From Ignavibacteria bacterium UBA961 (lineage in GTDB: Bacteria; Bacteroidota; Ignavibacteria; Kapaibacteriales; UBA961): a DNA stretch of 34,739 nucleotides. Shown here one piece after another: positions 9,201 through 17,558 of the stretch. Location: the NCBI GenBank assembly GCA_002293005.1, contig DBCJ01000090.1:1-34739 (forward strand), written 5' to 3'. Every line of letters begins with the position of its first letter. Within the stretch, counting starts at the first letter, position 1. The position numbers and the translations under genes are program-made. The notes beneath the pieces were generated by a model, which saw nothing but the letters and a program-made list of their open reading frames with translations, was not told the DNA's origin and did no database searches.

Positions 9201-9817
9201 TTCTTGATGCTGGGAACCACCAACATGCGCATTCCATCTTTGCGAGTGACATCTACTGCAAGTCCAATGTTTATGGCTGCTCTTTTGATTCTGTGAGGAA
9301 CACCATCAATCACGGAAAAAGTATCATTCATATGCGGATACTTCACAAGTGCTTTAACCAAAGCCCATGCAAGAATATGCGTATAGGAAACTTTCTTCTT
9401 TTTATTTCTATCCAAATGTCTATTGATCAATCTACGATTCTCTTCCAATGCCTTGACGGGAACAACACGGAAAGATGTCGCGGTGGGTACATTCAGAGAT
9501 TGCGACATATTTGCCGCAATACGCATTCCTATGCTTGATAGTTTTTCAGGAATATCTGAAGAAGAAAGGTGAATTGAGGTTTCTTTGGGAGTATTGTTTT
9601 GAATCACTTCTTTTTTTGATTCATGTTTGATGGGAATTGGTTCTGACATGACTTCAATCATGTCTTCATGAGAGGAGAAATCCTCCTTCCCCATCGATTG
9701 TATTGTTGCATCTTTTCTTGCTTGGAAATAGGCTCGCCATTCTTCGCCAACGGAATTTGGATCATGAAGAAAATCGGCATACAAATCATCAATATATGCA
9801 CTATTGGGAGTTAGCAT
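6203..9817 (-). CDS. kgd: Multifunctional 2-oxoglutarate decarboxylase/dehydrogenase E1 with fused succinyltransferase domain (Kgd/OdhA type)
   Basis: This single chain of 1204 residues carries the E1 activity of the 2-oxoglutarate dehydrogenase step of the TCA cycle fused to an E2-like acyltransferase domain. In order: a short 2-oxoglutarate dehydrogenase N-terminal segment (AYIDDLYADFLHDPNSV, about 7-40); a low-complexity linker; an acyltransferase domain (about 110-325) with TSTYDHRIIQGAESGEFL and catalytic His302; then the E1 part with GMAHRGRLNVL (from 533), GDAAFAGQG (from 635) and NNQIGFTT, the thiamine diphosphate region. No lipoyl domain is present. This architecture is that of mycobacterial Kgd and corynebacterial OdhA, unlike the separate SucA and SucB usual in Bacteroidota. 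The frame continues to a TTG at 9844; the ATG at 9817 is chosen because the protein then begins MLTPNSAYIDDLY like its relatives. tRNA-Leu lies just upstream. Confidence 0.93.
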   Translation of the reverse strand: MLTPNSAYIDDLYADFLHDPNSVGEEWRAYFQARKDATIQSMGKEDFSSHEDMIEVMSEPIPIKHESKKEVIQNNTPKETSIHLSSSDIPEKLSSIGMRIAANMSQSLNVPTATSFRVVPVKALEENRRLINRHLDRNKKKKVSYTHILAWALVKALVKYPHMNDTFSVIDGVPHRIKRAAINIGLAVDVTRKDGMRMLVVPSIKNAQQMTFTDFCTEYDGLISKARNNKLTVDDLSGASISLTNPGTIGTVSSVPRLMEGQGLIIATGSIDYPAEFQAVMPDVLSTLAISKVLTVTSTYDHRIIQGAESGEFLAYVHKLVLGEEHFYDQIFANLHIPFEPVRWQKDNRINPFMSQDEIESLDKESRVAQLINAYRVRGHFLADVNPLGLQAYYYPELDPAAYGFTIWDLDREFDTGGIGGINRATLRDIIDILHDTYCGKLGIEYMHVQDPVKERFIQKWVEPTRFSYQFSKEQRLHIYKHLTKAEQFEQYLHTKYLGSKRFSLEGGETTITFLEKTLELSSKDSIKGVVIGMAHRGRLNVLANILNKPYDKIFDEFEGNYDPNSFEGSGDVKYHLGATGLYTSRTGEQVSVMLAPNPSHLEAVNPVVEGIARALDDLIGDTDCDSHLPILVHGDAAFAGQGVVPETLNLSRLAGYKTGGTIHVIINNQIGFTTSPDDGRSTPYASDIAKMLQVPIIHVNGDDPEAVRIAAMFAFEYRQKFNDDVIVDLFCYRKYGHNETDEPSYTQPLLYKKIKAQVPVRVRYAQSLKAGGVFTEEELNTIIGEVKEELNSAFSARNSVNSKVHNPYAGADVFATVNTKVEPHILHAIAKSISTVPQGFTANPKVIDLLNKRSHMLESEQPALDWAMCEALAFGSLLLEGHDIRMSGQDCGRGTFSHRHAILRDFQTEEELILLNSLSNDQGKLRIFNSPLSEVAVLGFEFGYSTILVNGLTLWEAQFGDFVNGAQAVIDQFISSSEAKWGQHSNLTLLLPHGYEGQGPEHSSARLERFLQLCAENNMIVCNFTTPAQYFHALRRQVKAPYRKPMIVMSPKEILRKPISVLNDLLVSSFSEILNDNNIANPNSVEKVLICTGKVYYDLMNERAKLHKEQSVAIIRVEQLYPFKDDVARDILATYSNAKSIVWVQEEPKNQGSWFFIAPRLMEVLGNGQSLSYAGRPEAASPATGFGKKHEYEKQQFLAIAFQ

Positions 9818-9929
9818 GGAGCACTCAACTGATAGTTTAATCAAATCAGAGGTGAAAATACATTCACCGATGATGGTTAAACATCACCAGGAGGGATTTC
9901 GTTCAGCAGTATATTCCTTCCTCTCTGAG

Positions 9930-10014
9930 TGCCCGGGGCGGGACTCGAACCCGCACGTACGTTACCATACCCAAGATTTTAAGTCTTGTGCGTCTGCCAT
10001 TTCGCCACCCGGGC
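9930..10014 (-). tRNA. tRNA-Leu (anticodon UAA)
   Basis: The minus strand folds as an 85-nt type II tRNA. The acceptor stem GCCCGGG pairs with CCCGGGC; the D arm contains TGGCGAAATGGCAGACGC; the anticodon arm CAAGACTTAAAATCTTG displays TAA; a long variable arm follows; and the T arm has GGTTCGAGTCCC. The discriminator base is A, as leucine tRNAs require, and CCA is not encoded, so it must be added after transcription. A TAATTTTG box lies 10 bases upstream. There is no obvious terminator before the oxoglutarate gene, so read-through into it is possible. Confidence 0.96.
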
Positions 10015-10024
10015 ATTAGGATTA

Positions 10025-10032
10025 CAAAATTA
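10025..10032 (-). promoter_or_regulatory. Candidate -7 box (TAATTTTG) of tRNA-Leu
   Basis: On the minus strand TAATTTTG matches TAnnTTTG exactly and ends 10 bases before the first base of the tRNA, a natural distance for a short tRNA leader. No clear -33 element is visible. Confidence 0.45.
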
Positions 10033-10091
10033 GTGTTTTTTAGCCAATATCATCATGGAAAATACTGAAAGTTGAAAGGTTTTTTCTTTGG

Positions 10092-10123
10092 TTTTGAGGG
10101 TTCAGCCTTTTACCGTAAATTCC
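10092..10123 (+). promoter_or_regulatory. Candidate promoter of the arginase gene
   Basis: TTTG at 10092 and TAAATTCC at 10116 are spaced by 20 bases, resembling the Bacteroidota -33/-7 pair although the last two bases of the -7 box deviate. The stretch TTTTACCGTAAATT here recurs almost unchanged upstream of the mutase gene at 32980. The arginase ATG lies 46 bases downstream of the box. Confidence 0.35.
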
Positions 10124-10169
10124 CGATGCAGTAATTGTCACCACATTATTAAGTATAAATGTTGTTATC

Positions 10170-11081
10170 ATGGATAAAACGGTACATATCATTGGCTTTC
10201 CAATGGATCTTGGCTCCGGCAGAAGAGGCGTTGACATGGGGCCATCAGCTCTGCGCATTGCAGGTCTAACGGAAAAGATACAATCATTGGGGTACAGTGT
10301 AATAGATGAAGGGGATATTCCCGTTGCAAATCAAGAGACTTGCGAGATTTACAGTGAAAAGTTAAAATTCCTTCCCGCAATCAAACAAGCCAATGAATTA
10401 TTGGCTCAAAAAGTTGAATCTGTATTGGACAATAATGGATTCCCTCTTATCATAGGTGGGGATCATGCCATGGGAATTGGTACAATAGCCGGAATTTCGG
10501 GTCATTGCAAAAAACATGGCAAAACTCTTGGTGTATTATGGATTGATGCACATGCAGACATGAATACTCCCGAAACCACTCCTTCCGGAAATATCCATGG
10601 AATGCCCCTTGCGGTTTCTATGGGATATGGTGCAAAGGAGCTTGTGGATTTGCATTATGCCGGACAAAAAATCAAACCTGAACATCTTGTTATCATTGGT
10701 GCTCGATCCATTGATCCAGGAGAAAGAGATTTTATTCGAGAAGTCGGGGTTACAACTCATACGATGGTTTCCATTGATAAAAATGGAATGTATGATATCG
10801 TCATGCGAACTCTCGAAAGAATGAGATCGACAGTAGATCATCTACATATCAGTTTTGATCTCGATAGTGTGGATCCAAGTGTAGCAAAAGGAGTGGGTAC
10901 TCCCGTTCCGGGTGGGCTGTCTTATCGTGAGGCTCACTTGCTTATGGAAATGGCAGCTGAAAGCGGACTCGTTTCTTCCTTTGAAGTGAGCGAAGTCAAT
11001 CCAATTCTTGATGATATGAATGCAAGCGCAGTATTCGCAACAGATATCGTTGCATCATGTATGGGTAAGCGTATATTATAA
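10170..11081 (+). CDS. rocF: Arginase
   Basis: Arginase hydrolyses L-arginine to ornithine and urea with a dinuclear manganese centre. The 303-residue protein starts MDKTVHIIGFPMDLG and contains the three hallmark motifs of the ureohydrolase family: GGDHAMGIG (His99), IDAHADMN (Asp126, His128, Asp130) and SFDLDSVDP (Asp230, Asp232). Substrate-binding Asn132, Ser139 and His143 follow the arginase pattern DMNTP...SGNIHGMP, and SEVNP near the C-terminus holds the conserved Glu. Agmatinase is less likely because the DMNTPETTPSGNIHGM loop is characteristic of arginases. Arginine catabolism, nitrogen supply or polyamine precursor formation are possible roles. The gene is followed 23 bases later by hpf, so it may head a short operon. 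Confidence 0.93.
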   Translation: MDKTVHIIGFPMDLGSGRRGVDMGPSALRIAGLTEKIQSLGYSVIDEGDIPVANQETCEIYSEKLKFLPAIKQANELLAQKVESVLDNNGFPLIIGGDHAMGIGTIAGISGHCKKHGKTLGVLWIDAHADMNTPETTPSGNIHGMPLAVSMGYGAKELVDLHYAGQKIKPEHLVIIGARSIDPGERDFIREVGVTTHTMVSIDKNGMYDIVMRTLERMRSTVDHLHISFDLDSVDPSVAKGVGTPVPGGLSYREAHLLMEMAAESGLVSSFEVSEVNPILDDMNASAVFATDIVASCMGKRIL

Positions 11082-11092
11082 TCACCATTCAC

Positions 11093-11098
11093 AAGGAG
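11093..11098 (+). promoter_or_regulatory. Ribosome-binding site of hpf
   Basis: AAGGAG stands six bases before the ATG at 11105. It is one of the few strong Shine-Dalgarno sequences in this window, suggesting high translation of the hibernation factor and fixing its start. Confidence 0.7.
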
Positions 11099-11104
11099 TT
11101 TATC

Positions 11105-11398
11105 ATGATATTCACAATCACAGCCCGACATTTCAAGGCCTGGCCGGAATTGCAAGAAACTCTTCAAACGAAGGCCGATCAATTTGCAAAAGCTCACCCA
11201 CAAGTTACCAGCACTGAAGTTATTTTGTCCGAAGAACATGATAAAGAAGTGGAATTCATCGTGCATGTAAATCATCATGTTCTAAGCGCAAAAGATATAG
11301 GTATTGACTTCGACAAAGCAATTCATTCAGCAACTGATAAAATGATTGCCCAATTACGAAAATTAAAAGAAAAACAATCTGATTATCGCAGAATGTAA
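11105..11398 (+). CDS. hpf: Ribosome hibernation promoting factor, short form
   Basis: HPF binds the 30S decoding centre and promotes inactive ribosome dimers in stationary phase. The 97-residue protein has the beta-alpha-beta-beta-beta-alpha pattern of the RaiA/YfiA fold, starting with the strand MIFTITARHFKAWPELQ and ending in the helix IGIDFDKAIHSATDKMIAQL followed by a basic KLKEKQSDYRR tail. The long-form C-terminal dimerisation domain is absent. It lies between arginase and hprK (12-base gap to hprK), recalling the hpf-ptsN-hprK clusters of other Gram-negative bacteria but without ptsN. Confidence 0.88.
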   Translation: MIFTITARHFKAWPELQETLQTKADQFAKAHPQVTSTEVILSEEHDKEVEFIVHVNHHVLSAKDIGIDFDKAIHSATDKMIAQLRKLKEKQSDYRRM

Positions 11399-11410
11399 AT
11401 TGGAATTTCC

Positions 11411-12430
11411 ATGAGTCTATTAGAACATCTCAATCCCATTTCAAAAGAAATGATACATGTCAGAATGCTATTGAATGCACCTATTCAATGGACACAATTG
11501 ACAGGTGATGTGGGATTGGATAATACAATTACCGACAAAAGCCTGCACAGACCACAATTGGCTCTGGCGGGCTTTGTCGGCTTATTTACTTATCACAGAG
11601 TGCAAGTCTTTGGAAATACAGAGATTTACTACTTGCACTCATTGAGTCGTGAAGAAAGGATTCAATCATTCTCAAGACTCGCTGAATTTGCAATTCCATG
11701 CATTATTGTGACAAATAATCATGAAATAGACTCTGAGCTATTAGATATTGCCAAAGAAAAGAATATCGCCATTTTCAGAACACCCTTCGATACAACGAAA
11801 GCAATTGCATTATTATCAGATTTCTTGGATGATCAATTTGCCGAGCAAGCGGTTGTTCATGGTTCATTCGTTGATATTTATGGTGTAGGCGTTTTATTAC
11901 ATGGAAGAAGCGGTATCGGAAAAAGTGAAATTGCTTTGGATTTGATTGAAAGAGGTCATCGACTCGTGGCTGATGATGTGATCATGCTCACCAAAAAGCG
12001 TGAAAACATCCTCATGGGTACCGGTACTTCTCTTGTCAAACATTTCATGGAAATCCGAGGACTCGGCATAATCAATGTCGAAAAGATGTTCGGAATCCGA
12101 GCAATTCGCTTCCAGAAAAGATTGGAAATCGTCGTTGAATTGGAAGAATGGAATAAAGACGGAAATTATACGAGAACAGGACTGGATGAAGAACCATATT
12201 CATTATTGAATGTTCCTGTATCTCGAGTGATTCTTCCTATCTTCCCCGGAAAGAATGTTACTGTGATTGCTGAAGTAATTGCGCTCAATTATTTGCTCAA
12301 AACCTATGGTTACAATGCGGCACATGTATTTGCAGACACTCTGCAAGAAGAAATACGCAGAAAAACCGGTGAGGCATCTTCCGATCATGATGATAGATTG
12401 ATTTCATATTTCCAAAGTGATATCGAATAG
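11411..12430 (+). CDS. hprK: HPr kinase/phosphorylase
   Basis: HprK phosphorylates and dephosphorylates a serine on HPr or an HPr-like protein, linking nutrient state to regulation. The 339-residue protein has the N-terminal regulatory domain (about 1-135) and a kinase domain with His150 in VVHGSFVDIYG, the P-loop GRSGIGKSE at 165-173, DDV at 188-190, and the family signature EIRGLGIINV at 214-223. All key residues are present. No PTS component or HPr gene is in the window; the neighbour is hpf, an arrangement common where PTS-like systems serve regulation more than sugar import. Its start follows the hpf stop by 12 bases. Confidence 0.95.
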   Translation: MSLLEHLNPISKEMIHVRMLLNAPIQWTQLTGDVGLDNTITDKSLHRPQLALAGFVGLFTYHRVQVFGNTEIYYLHSLSREERIQSFSRLAEFAIPCIIVTNNHEIDSELLDIAKEKNIAIFRTPFDTTKAIALLSDFLDDQFAEQAVVHGSFVDIYGVGVLLHGRSGIGKSEIALDLIERGHRLVADDVIMLTKKRENILMGTGTSLVKHFMEIRGLGIINVEKMFGIRAIRFQKRLEIVVELEEWNKDGNYTRTGLDEEPYSLLNVPVSRVILPIFPGKNVTVIAEVIALNYLLKTYGYNAAHVFADTLQEEIRRKTGEASSDHDDRLISYFQSDIE

Positions 12431-12463
12431 AGAACAGTATTCTACCCTTTTTGCCTCGGCACC

Positions 12464-15400
12464 ATGAACATATTAACTACCCCGTTCATCATTGCACTTT
12501 TGTGCTTTGTCTCTTTTAATGTTATTGCCCAACCCGCTTGCGACAAGGATCGTTCCTGTGTTGGAAGAGCAGTGCAATTGACGGAAACTTCCGGAAGAGG
12601 AGCACACTTCATTGAAGTGAATGGTTATTCGATTCCAAATAAGCAGCAAACTGCATTGACAGTTGAAATGTGGGTGAAAGTCAATAGAGTATCAAATACA
12701 AATCAATTTTTGGGTGGTTTATGGGGACCCGGTTTCGACAATAATGATGTATGGCAATTATTTATCAATCAAAGTAATGACCTCGTATTTGAAGTCAATG
12801 GTGATGGAACAAAGTTGCGCGGAAATGACAATACAAAAACTTCCGTTCCATTTGCTTCCTATTTCAATACATGGACTCATATCGCCGCGGTATTCGATGG
12901 GAACACAAACTCAGTTTCGATTTATGTCAATAGCGTTTTAGTGGCAGGGCCTCAAAATAATCCAAGTTATCCTGCTCGATATCTTCGTCCACCTGAAAAG
13001 CAAGGATTAAAGCTTCTGTTTGGTAGTATCAATGGATTGTCTGACAATACTTCTTCAAATAGAACATTCCGTGGACAAATGGATGAGATTCGATTGTGGA
13101 ACAAAGTATTGACTCCACAAGAAATATACTGCAATATGTCCAAGTCTTTAGCATGGAATACACCAAATCTATCACTCTATTATCGTTGCAATGAAGCAGA
13201 TGGCGTGGTATATATATGCGATGCTACCGGAAAGAATCTCACAGGCACTATGCTGAGTGGAGCCAAATGCGTGGCTTCCGATAGAACTTTGCAACAGAAA
13301 GTGACGGTATTCCCCGCTTCAATAACTGATGAACTCAAGTGTGAATTCAGAAAGTCCTATACTTTCACAATAACAGATACTTCTGTTTGTGGTAGCGGTG
13401 TTACTTTCATCATGGACAATACAGATAAAGGTGCATTTACGATTTCTCCCACATCGGCTACTTTGCAACCTGGGCAACCGGTGAATATCACTGTTACTGT
13501 TCAATCTAATGTTGTTGGTCCAATAGTCGCCGATCTTAAAATCAGACCAACAAATACATGTGGAAGAGAAATTGTCGTACCAATCAGATTGAATAGATCC
13601 ACTGAGTTAAAATATCCGAGAACTCCGATCAATTTTGACACATTATATATTGGATGTCCCCAACAACCTTGGAAAGACACCATATATAGGATTTGCAACT
13701 ATACAGACTCTTTGCAAAGCCCAAGAAATGTCACCATCAATAATGCCACAAGCAAATTGCCGAATCGTTTCAGCATTGTTTCACCTACTTTACCATATAG
13801 CTTAAAGCCGGGTGAATGCATTGATTTGACCGTTCGATTCAAAGTATATCCTAATGATACTTCAACCAATTTCTTTGATACTCTTACAATCACCTCCACA
13901 GACAGATGTCCTCCCGGTGTCATTACAGTTCCAATGCGAGGCGTGATACGGGAAGTCCTGACAATCACCAATGAGGCAGGAACGAGAAGAGTTGATTCGA
14001 TTCGCTGGGGAGTTGAATGTATTAATACACTTTCGAATCCAAGCATGTGGGTATGGAAGAATCTGACTTCAAGACAAGTAACGATTGACACAATCATTGT
14101 ACCTCAAGGATTCACCGGTAGAAAACTCGGAAACAAACCTGTTCTGAATCCAAATACAGGATATTCCGCGAATTATTTTCGATTCTTTCCACAGAAATCA
14201 GGTAAATACAATGATTCCGCAATCATACGATACACACTTCGTGGAATCAATTGCACATTTGAGAAGAAAGTGTATTTATCCGGTACGGGCTATGAAGCAA
14301 AAGTACGATGGACTGCTCGTATCATTGATTCCGGTGATTGCATTGTAGGACAACAAAAACGCATCGTGGCATCAATCAAAAATGAGGCTGTGGATCCACT
14401 CAATATTTCATTCTATTTTGAAGTGGGCGAAGTATTCTTCTTCCCCGGAGGTAGATCTTTCAGTATTGCACCGGGTGAGACAAAAAATGTACAAATAGAT
14501 TTCAAGCCTCTGAAAGACTCCCAATATGTAGACAAGCTCTGTTTGTTTGAAACACGATGTTTCACAACCGATTGCATTCAGGTAAAGGGCCGAGGCATAC
14601 TCGAAACATTCAAGTTTGATCCAATCATGATGCGAACAGAAAATGTATTGGGTTGCGGTGAACAATTGGACACGCTCGACATATTGAACATCGCTCAATT
14701 CGATCAGAGAGTTCAGAACTTTTCACTTGTCGATCCATCGGGCAAATTTTCAATTGTTTCTCCACCGAATTTGCTTTCACTCGACACTGTTATTCCAAAG
14801 TCCGGAGCATTGCAAGTTATTTTTAAATATGCCCCCAATGATATCACAAAAGATAGAGCCGATCGTGCCTTCTTGAATTATGTTTCGAATACAGTGAAAT
14901 GGTCTGCTCCACTCTATGGAACATCAGCTAATCCCAAATTATTCATCACGCCTCTCACAACATTTGGCACAATTGAAGTAAGCGATACAACATCACAAAC
15001 AGTACTTGTTGAGAATGTCTCATTCTTGCCGGTGCGACTTGATTCACTAACTCTTCCCCCCGGATTCACAATCATTTCATTGAGTAAATCCATTCCGACT
15101 GTCATGAATCCAAGAGATTCAATTCTCGTAAAAGTAAAATTCAATCCTGATACTACAATGACTTATACCGGTATCATGAAAGCATACTCGGAATCGCCTT
15201 GTCCAATAACAGAACAAGGCACATTGACAGGTAGAGGAATCATCATTCCTTTGGATGTTCCAATCACTCTCATGAATTGGGGATATACAAAACCATGTGA
15301 TTGCATAGAGCGAAGATTACCTTTGGTGAATAAATCAATTGTGCATGGAATGACCGTTGATTCACTCATCATCGACAGTACAGGAATACCAAATGGTACG

Positions 15401-17479
15401 CCTCAGTTCTGGTCATGGACTTCTACATATTCACCATCCGGTACTTTGCCATTTGTGATTCCAAAAGAAATGACTGATACCGTCAAAGTTCTCTTTTGTC
15501 CAAGAACTCCTGCTGAGGATAAGTTCATAAATTGTGCGGCACAAATCCGCATCAAAGCTCGTGGAGCTGGATGGTCACGTGATAATTTCAAAGTAGTCTT
15601 GGCCGGAAAAAGAGCATTGACATATAAACCCGAGCCAATTTCACTCACATTTCCACCAACACCCGTGGATACGATGCTGAATCCACAATTCGGAAGAGTG
15701 ACTATTCCCTCTTTTGACAAAAACCCTGATCAATTTCCAATTGTCATAGATTCGATTTCATTCACACCGGATGAAAGAGTTTTTTCTGCATTGAAATTTG
15801 ATGGTACCCCATTTGAACAAGTCACCATGAGAAGCGGCGATACTCTGAGATTCAGACTTAATTTCAAACCTCGTGCTCCGAGATTGTATCAAGCAAGAGT
15901 TGTATTGCATGTCAGTCAACCTTGCAGAGATATGGACACAACCATATTGGTAACAGGGCTCGGCCAAGCAAATCCATTTGGTATGTCACTGACATTTGAC
16001 AATGCACGCATATTGCGCGATACTTTTCCCGGCACTCAATGTGATACCGTACGCATTCCCGTATATGCATCAAGAGACATACCCGCTGAACTCATTGACA
16101 TACATTGTGGATTGGAATATGACACAAATCAAATTGCTTGCATTGGCATTGAATCTTCCTATCTGAACAAGAATTGCGATGATAAATATCCACCTTCAAC
16201 ATCAATCAAGTCTTATGCAAAAGGAACACTATTTAAAGTCAAGAATTTCTGCAAGGTTGATTCCATCGCACCAATATTCACGGCTTTGTTTGTATCCAAA
16301 ACTCAGAAGAGAGCATCTTTACCGATCATTATTGACAGTGTGTATTTTGATACTGAAAAAGTGATTCTTTATCGCATATATGCTGAGCCGGATACAGGTC
16401 AAGTGGTGATCAAACAATCTTCTCTCAAAGCATTGAATACCATTAATTATGATAGCGTTCGAATTCTCGATTGTGTAGATACCAACTTTACATTGTTGAA
16501 CGATGGGGATATACCCATTAAATTGAGTTCAATCATGCGTTTGCCTTTAGGAGTGCAATTCATTTCCTCAAATCCACCATTGGACTCATTATTATATCCT
16601 AATGATACAATTCAATGCATGATTCGATTCTGCCCAAGATCTTCGAATACCATTACATCGACAATTGACGCGATTTCCTCATTTCCATGTTTAGTGAAAG
16701 ATACAAGCACGATTTCCGGTACAGGATATGCTCCTGATATTGAAGTTCCATTCTCCTTGGGAGACATGATTGGCATAACTGATTCAGTGACTGGCATTCT
16801 TGGTGACAAAGTAACATTGCCTATTTTGATTGGTGAGGATTTTGCAACTGTTTACAGACAAATAAAGTATTATCTGCAATCAGTATCATTCACATTGCAA
16901 TTACGATATAATCCTCATGCATTGAAATTTGAGTCAATCACAGTATCTGATTCATCCAAAATCATCGTTCAACCAATACCCGGTGCAATTGCAATCAAAG
17001 CAAATAAACTTGATTCAGTTGTGAAAGGCGAAATTGCCAAAGTACACTTCACGATTGCAGTACCTGATTCTGCCAATTCTGATCTCTATCTTGAACCGAT
17101 AATTGTTACTACCGATTCTCTGCCTTTCGTTGATATCATTCCGCTTTTGGAATCAGCCAAATGCGTGATTTCACCAAAATGTGACATTCATACATTGAAA
17201 TATGATGCTGAAATGCCTAATCTTCTGGCACATTCACCAAATCCGGCAAATAATACGGCAGATATTCGCTTTACATTACCTGGAGAAGCTTCCTATACAC
17301 TGTCATTATACTCTTCAGAAGGTCGCTTTCTCAAAGTGATTTCAAGTGCAAATACCCCGATATCAAAGGGTGAGCATATTGTTTCTTTGGATGTTTCAAC
17401 TCTTGAAAATGGCGTGTATTTCTATGTATTGGAGTCAGGAGAGTATTCATCGACAAGAAAACTGCATGTAATCAAATGA
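12464..17479 (+). CDS. Giant secreted multi-domain protein with LamG-like domain, ASH-like repeats and T9SS sorting tail
   Basis: This 1671-residue protein has a signal peptide (MNILTTPFIIALLCFVSFNVIAQ), a LamG/concanavalin-like domain at about 28-240 (TALTVEMWVKV, DEIRLWNKVLTPQEI), then about eight or nine Ig-like repeats of 100-120 residues. Each repeat ends in a phrase like VPMRGVI, LSGTGYEA, VKGRGIL, LTGRGI or ISGTGYAP, the pattern of ASH/choice-of-anchor-D domains. Two cohesin-like segments follow (about 1185-1300 and 1425-1565). The C-terminal 85 residues begin AHSPNPANNTADIRF and end VYFYVLESGEYSSTRKLHVIK-like, the type A T9SS sorting domain. It is therefore an exported cell-surface or released protein, probably for carbohydrate or surface contact; no catalytic motif was seen. 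Cysteines are frequent and may form disulfides. It starts 33 bases after hprK. Domain limits are approximate. Confidence 0.82.
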   Translation: MNILTTPFIIALLCFVSFNVIAQPACDKDRSCVGRAVQLTETSGRGAHFIEVNGYSIPNKQQTALTVEMWVKVNRVSNTNQFLGGLWGPGFDNNDVWQLFINQSNDLVFEVNGDGTKLRGNDNTKTSVPFASYFNTWTHIAAVFDGNTNSVSIYVNSVLVAGPQNNPSYPARYLRPPEKQGLKLLFGSINGLSDNTSSNRTFRGQMDEIRLWNKVLTPQEIYCNMSKSLAWNTPNLSLYYRCNEADGVVYICDATGKNLTGTMLSGAKCVASDRTLQQKVTVFPASITDELKCEFRKSYTFTITDTSVCGSGVTFIMDNTDKGAFTISPTSATLQPGQPVNITVTVQSNVVGPIVADLKIRPTNTCGREIVVPIRLNRSTELKYPRTPINFDTLYIGCPQQPWKDTIYRICNYTDSLQSPRNVTINNATSKLPNRFSIVSPTLPYSLKPGECIDLTVRFKVYPNDTSTNFFDTLTITSTDRCPPGVITVPMRGVIREVLTITNEAGTRRVDSIRWGVECINTLSNPSMWVWKNLTSRQVTIDTIIVPQGFTGRKLGNKPVLNPNTGYSANYFRFFPQKSGKYNDSAIIRYTLRGINCTFEKKVYLSGTGYEAKVRWTARIIDSGDCIVGQQKRIVASIKNEAVDPLNISFYFEVGEVFFFPGGRSFSIAPGETKNVQIDFKPLKDSQYVDKLCLFETRCFTTDCIQVKGRGILETFKFDPIMMRTENVLGCGEQLDTLDILNIAQFDQRVQNFSLVDPSGKFSIVSPPNLLSLDTVIPKSGALQVIFKYAPNDITKDRADRAFLNYVSNTVKWSAPLYGTSANPKLFITPLTTFGTIEVSDTTSQTVLVENVSFLPVRLDSLTLPPGFTIISLSKSIPTVMNPRDSILVKVKFNPDTTMTYTGIMKAYSESPCPITEQGTLTGRGIIIPLDVPITLMNWGYTKPCDCIERRLPLVNKSIVHGMTVDSLIIDSTGIPNGTPQFWSWTSTYSPSGTLPFVIPKEMTDTVKVLFCPRTPAEDKFINCAAQIRIKARGAGWSRDNFKVVLAGKRALTYKPEPISLTFPPTPVDTMLNPQFGRVTIPSFDKNPDQFPIVIDSISFTPDERVFSALKFDGTPFEQVTMRSGDTLRFRLNFKPRAPRLYQARVVLHVSQPCRDMDTTILVTGLGQANPFGMSLTFDNARILRDTFPGTQCDTVRIPVYASRDIPAELIDIHCGLEYDTNQIACIGIESSYLNKNCDDKYPPSTSIKSYAKGTLFKVKNFCKVDSIAPIFTALFVSKTQKRASLPIIIDSVYFDTEKVILYRIYAEPDTGQVVIKQSSLKALNTINYDSVRILDCVDTNFTLLNDGDIPIKLSSIMRLPLGVQFISSNPPLDSLLYPNDTIQCMIRFCPRSSNTITSTIDAISSFPCLVKDTSTISGTGYAPDIEVPFSLGDMIGITDSVTGILGDKVTLPILIGEDFATVYRQIKYYLQSVSFTLQLRYNPHALKFESITVSDSSKIIVQPIPGAIAIKANKLDSVVKGEIAKVHFTIAVPDSANSDLYLEPIIVTTDSLPFVDIIPLLESAKCVISPKCDIHTLKYDAEMPNLLAHSPNPANNTADIRFTLPGEASYTLSLYSSEGRFLKVISSANTPISKGEHIVSLDVSTLENGVYFYVLESGEYSSTRKLHVIK

Positions 17480-17522
17480 TTTGTTCAGGTAAACATGACC
17501 AAGCTTATTCAGGCGAATTGTC

Positions 17523-17530
17523 TATTTTTG
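17523..17530 (+). promoter_or_regulatory. Candidate -7 box (TATTTTTG) before the oxidoreductase-E1-purT operon
   Basis: TATTTTTG matches TAnnTTTG exactly and lies 28 bases before the ATG at 17559, in the 79-base gap after the T9SS gene. No convincing -33 element was found. Confidence 0.4.
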
Positions 17531-17558
17531 CCTTATTCCAATTTCTTTGAATTCAAGC

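Noticed and set aside
9818..9929. Inverted repeat TGATG...CATCA between tRNA-Leu and the oxoglutarate gene as a tRNA terminator
   Set aside because: Only five base pairs and no following T-run on the minus strand.
12431..12463. Possible terminator after hprK (AGAA...TTCT then a T-run)
   Set aside because: The stem is only four A/T-rich base pairs with a long loop offset from the T-run, too weak to call.
13319..15967. Several minus-strand frames of 60-130 codons inside the T9SS protein gene
   Set aside because: No recognisable domains or start signals, and the plus-strand frame is continuous with clear domain structure.
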